Shown in pieces: positions 61,404 to 64,000 of a DNA stretch of 64,000 nt. The notes beneath the pieces are model-generated. The model was not told the DNA's origin. It saw nothing but the letters and a program-made list of their open reading frames with translations, and made no database searches. The first letter of the stretch is position 1. The number at the start of each line of letters is the position of its first letter. Source of the stretch: Prevotella melaninogenica ATCC 25845 (GTDB taxonomy: Bacteria > Bacteroidota > Bacteroidia > Bacteroidales > Bacteroidaceae); assembly GCF_000144405.1 (NCBI RefSeq), contig NC_014370.1, forward strand, positions 687,501 to 751,500, written 5' to 3'. A program made the position numbers and the translations under genes.

Positions 61404-62828
61404 TTATCGTTTCTCCAATAAGACAACGTTCTCAACGTGTGGTGTATGTGGGAACATGTCTACAGGTTGGACGGCAGAAACTTTATAGTCTGCATCGAGC
61501 AGAGCAAGGTCACGTGCTTGTGTTGCAGGGTTACAACTAACGTAAACAATTCGCTTTGGACTTGCTCCGAGTATAACGTTCACAACGTCTGGATGCATAC
61601 CTGCGCGTGGAGGGTCTGTGATGATAACGTCTGGGCGTCCATGCTCACTGATAAAGTCCTCTGTAAGAATGTCTTTCATGTCACCTGCATAGAAGAGTGT
61701 GTTGTCAATCTTGTTGACTTCTGAGTTAACCTTTGCATCTTCTATTGCCTCTGGAACATATTCAATACCAATTACTTTCTGAGCTTTCTTTGCTACGAAG
61801 TTTGCAATTGTACCCGTACCCGTATAGAGGTCATATACAAGCTCGTTACCTGTAAGGTTGGCAAATTCGCGTGCAACAGAATAGAGGTGATATGCCTGTT
61901 CGGTATTAGTCTGGTAGAAACTCTTTGGTCCCACCTTGAATCTTAAGTCTTCCATCGTTTCAAAGATATGATCATTACCTTTGAAAAGTGTTAGTTCAAG
62001 GTCGTTGAATGTATCGTTACCTTTCTGATTATCAACGTAGAAGAGTGAAGAAATTTGTGGAAAACGGTCTGCAATATGCTGCATTAATGCCTTTGCACGC
62101 TCATCGTCTCCCTCCTCATCATAGTGGAACTGTACAAGTACCATCCATTCGCCTGTATTAGAGTTGCGCACCATAATATCTCGCAATAAACCATGTTGTG
62201 CACGAATATCGTAGAATTTCATTCCAGTAGAGAGTGCATAGTCCCGGATATCCTTGCGAATCTCGTTGCAGAGGTCATCCATCAACCAGCATTTCTCTAT
62301 AGGATATACCTTGTCAAAGGCACCTGTAATATGGAAGCCGATGGCTCCTTCAGCCAAGCCAATGCCTTCTGGTAGCGCTTTTAGCTCCTCTTCTGTATAC
62401 CAACGCTTATTAGCACAACCAAATTCGAGCTTGTTACGATATTCCTTGGTGTGTACTGAACCCATGATTGGGCGAAACTCAGGGAGCTCAACCTTGCCAA
62501 TACGACTCAGTTGATCATATACTTGTTGTTGCTTTGCTTTCAACTGTTCTTCGTAAGGAAGGTTTTGCCACTTACATCCACCACAGATGCCAAAGTGTTC
62601 ACACATAGGTTCCTGACGTACAGCACTTTTACTGATGAAGCGTATGACTGTAGCTTCACAATAACTACGCTTCTTCTTGCGTACCTGAAGGTCAACTACG
62701 TCTCCTGGTACAACAAAAGGAACAAAAATAACTTTATCATCAACATGTGCAACACATTTACCTTCGGCCGCCACAGCTTCTATTGTGACATTCTCCAGAA
62801 TGGGTAATGGCTTTCTTTTTCTACTCAT
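61404..62828 (-). CDS. rlmD: 23S rRNA (uracil-C5)-methyltransferase RlmD/RumA-type
   Basis: A 474-residue SAM-dependent enzyme when started at ATG 62828 (MSRKRKPLPILENVTIEAVA). An open extension of 39 codons contains the promoter at 62850-62857 and is excluded. The N-terminal TRAM domain is followed by the [4Fe-4S] site CEHFGICGGCKWQ. The methyltransferase has LVYDLYTGTGTIANF (SAM site), VIITDPPRAGMHPDV and the nucleophile in VYVSCNPATQARDL. It methylates uridine in 23S rRNA (E. coli U1939). It could be an RlmC/TrmA relative, but the Fe-S cluster plus TRAM favour RlmD/RlmCD. Single gene. Confidence 0.93.
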   Translation of the reverse strand: MSRKRKPLPILENVTIEAVAAEGKCVAHVDDKVIFVPFVVPGDVVDLQVRKKKRSYCEATVIRFISKSAVRQEPMCEHFGICGGCKWQNLPYEEQLKAKQQQVYDQLSRIGKVELPEFRPIMGSVHTKEYRNKLEFGCANKRWYTEEELKALPEGIGLAEGAIGFHITGAFDKVYPIEKCWLMDDLCNEIRKDIRDYALSTGMKFYDIRAQHGLLRDIMVRNSNTGEWMVLVQFHYDEEGDDERAKALMQHIADRFPQISSLFYVDNQKGNDTFNDLELTLFKGNDHIFETMEDLRFKVGPKSFYQTNTEQAYHLYSVAREFANLTGNELVYDLYTGTGTIANFVAKKAQKVIGIEYVPEAIEDAKVNSEVNKIDNTLFYAGDMKDILTEDFISEHGRPDVIITDPPRAGMHPDVVNVILGASPKRIVYVSCNPATQARDLALLDADYKVSAVQPVDMFPHTPHVENVVLLEKR

Positions 62829-62849
62829 AATCTGTTTTGTATTTCGCTG

Positions 62850-62857
62850 CAAAGTTA
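62850..62857 (-). promoter_or_regulatory. -7 box TAACTTTG that decides the rlmD start
   Basis: A consensus -7 box 22 bases before ATG 62828. It rules out the longer start at 62945. Confidence 0.7.
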
Positions 62858-62983
62858 CTAATTTTTTCCCGTTTGTAGTCTGCTTGATAGTTTTTATCAA
62901 GTCTGTGTTCGCTAACAAAGCAAAAATGTAAGGTGAAGATAGCAATTTTTATAGAAAAGTTTGTTACTTTACCTATTTATTGG

Positions 62984-62991
62984 TATATTTG
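62984..62991 (+). promoter_or_regulatory. -7 box TATATTTG of ppdK
   Basis: A consensus -7 box with TTG at 62961-62963, about 40 bases before the ATG at 63032. Confidence 0.72.
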
Positions 62992-63031
62992 CACTATAGA
63001 AATAACTAAAATTCATTATCATTTTTAACTT

Positions 63032-64000
63032 ATGAGCGAAAAGAGAGTTTATACCTTTGGTAATGGTAAGGCTGAGGGTAAGGCTGATATGAGAAATCTC
63101 CTTGGTGGCAAGGGTGCCAATCTGGCTGAGATGAACCTCATCGGTGTACCTGTTCCTCCAGGTTTCACAATTACCACTGATGTATGTACTGAGTATTATG
63201 AGAAAGGTAAAGAGACTGTAGTAGGCTTGCTGAAGGCAGAAGTAGAGCATAGTGTTAAGCATGTAGAAAGCTTGATGAATTCAACCTTCGGAGATCCAGC
63301 TAATCCTCTCCTGATGAGTGTGCGTTCTGGTGCACGTGCTTCTATGCCAGGTATGATGGATACAATCCTTAACCTTGGTCTTAATGACGCAGTGGTTGCC
63401 GGATTAATTGAAAAGACGGGTAACGAGCGTTTTGCTTACGATAGTTACCGTCGTTTTGTACAGATGTACGGTGATGTTGTTTTGGGTATGAAGCCTGTAA
63501 ACAAGGAAGATATTGATCCATTTGAGGCAATTATTCAGCAGGTTAAGGCTGAGCGTGGCATTAAGCTCGATAGCGAGATGACTGTTGAAGACTTGAAGCA
63601 ACTTGTTGCTCTCTTCAAGAAGGCTATCAAGGAGCAGACAGGTAAGGACTTCCCTGATGATCCAATGGAGCAGTTGTGGGGTGCTATTTGTGCTGTGTTT
63701 GATTCATGGATGAACGAGCGTGCTATCCTTTACCGTAAGATGGAGGGTATTCCACAAGAGTGGGGTACAGCAGTAACAGTTCAGGCAATGGTATTCGGTA
63801 ATATGGGAGAATCATCTGCAACAGGTGTTTGCTTCTCTCGTGATGCTGGTACTGGTGAGAATCTCTTCAATGGTGAGTATCTTATCAATGCACAGGGTGA
63901 GGATGTTGTTGCAGGTATCCGTACTCCACAGCAGATTACAAAAGAAGGCTCACTCCGTTGGGCTGCACAGCAAAATATTGATGAAGAGACTCGTGCAACT
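63032..64000 (+). CDS. ppdK: pyruvate phosphate dikinase, N-terminal part
   Basis: The first 323 codons of a gene that leaves the window at the right edge; the full enzyme is about 900 residues. The ATP-grasp nucleotide-binding domain is clear: [20 protein letters not shown], then [44 protein letters not shown], and [20 protein letters not shown] with [17 protein letters not shown]. It interconverts pyruvate, ATP and Pi with PEP, AMP and PPi, and in anaerobes often runs toward pyruvate with PPi. Together with malic enzyme and NifJ it covers the PEP-pyruvate-acetyl-CoA node. Strong promoter at 62984-62991. Confidence 0.96.
   Translation, partial: MSEKRVYTFGNGKAEGKADMRNLLGGKGANLAEMNLIGVPVPPGFTITTDVCTEYYEKGKETVVGLLKAEVEHSVKHVESLMNSTFGDPANPLLMSVRSGARASMPGMMDTILNLGLNDAVVAGLIEKTGNERFAYDSYRRFVQMYGDVVLGMKPVNKEDIDPFEAIIQQVKAERGIKLDSEMTVEDLKQLVALFKKAIKEQTGKDFPDDPMEQLWGAICAVFDSWMNERAILYRKMEGIPQEWGTAVTVQAMVFGNMGESSATGVCFSRDAGTGENLFNGEYLINAQGEDVVAGIRTPQQITKEGSLRWAAQQNIDEETRAT

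Noticed and set aside
1..64000. tRNA, rRNA, tmRNA or RNase P genes
   Set aside because: I looked for conserved arms and motifs in the gaps and found none; only the cobalamin riboswitch was convincing as structured RNA.

Overview
The window looks like a chromosomal segment of a Bacteroidota species, most probably an oral-type Prevotella. The evidence is a recurring promoter signature (-7 box TAnnTTTG with a TTG/TTTG near -33), a SusC/SusD pair, a BtuB plus beta-propeller lipoprotein under a cobalamin riboswitch, long AT-rich intergenic gaps, and an anaerobic enzyme set (pyruvate:ferredoxin oxidoreductase, flavodoxin, NAD malic enzyme, pyruvate phosphate dikinase, carboxynorspermidine synthase). 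I see no rRNA, tRNA, prophage, insertion sequence or CRISPR array. Most of the window is ordinary core genome.

Layout. 1-5.2 kb: partial FKBP-type isomerase, small secreted protein, subtilisin-like protease, flavodoxin with a DUF2023 partner, then a repeat-rich non-coding island. 5.4-13 kb: UDP-glucose dehydrogenase, nitroreductase, glutamine synthetase, GNAT acetyltransferase, MgtC, hexapeptide acetyltransferase, secreted unknown. 13.4-20.7 kb: SusC/SusD pair and two paralogous membrane proteins. 20.8-30 kb: siderophore-type TonB receptor, DUF805, TrmD, DUF5020, a divergent NAD DNA ligase, Nudix hydrolase, NhaD antiporter. 30.8-34.2 kb: vitamin B12 uptake locus (riboswitch, BtuB, BtuG-like). 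34.3-38.6 kb: GNAT, Ala-rich lipoprotein, RecD-like helicase, secreted NUC endonuclease. 39.3-42.2 kb: ABC transporter / DUF2807 lipoprotein / permease / GntR operon with a visible operator. 42.5-50.5 kb: SNF2 helicase, RecA, TfoX-N protein, carboxynorspermidine synthase, two unknowns. 50.7-64 kb: malic enzyme, NifJ, AAA ATPase, ATP-grasp-like protein, a 53-residue membrane protein, porin, RlmD, and the start of PpdK.

How the genes work together. NifJ makes acetyl-CoA and reduces ferredoxin or flavodoxin, and the flavodoxin lies in the window. Malic enzyme and PpdK act at the pyruvate/PEP node. The outer-membrane receptors (SusCD, siderophore type, BtuB) and the porin bring in nutrients. The B12 locus is a complete uptake unit controlled by its riboswitch.

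Most unusual points. (1) A 23-bp inverted repeat (one mismatch) brackets the -7 box of the UDP-glucose dehydrogenase gene; one arm covers its start codon and the other its -33 region. (2) A 28-bp perfect palindrome sits inside a larger inverted repeat that touches the same gene's stop codon. (3) Three further families of dispersed intergenic repeats occur, each with four recognisable copies here. (4) The NAD-dependent DNA ligase lacks several residues that I recall as conserved in canonical LigA. All family assignments come from reading the sequence; no database search was possible.
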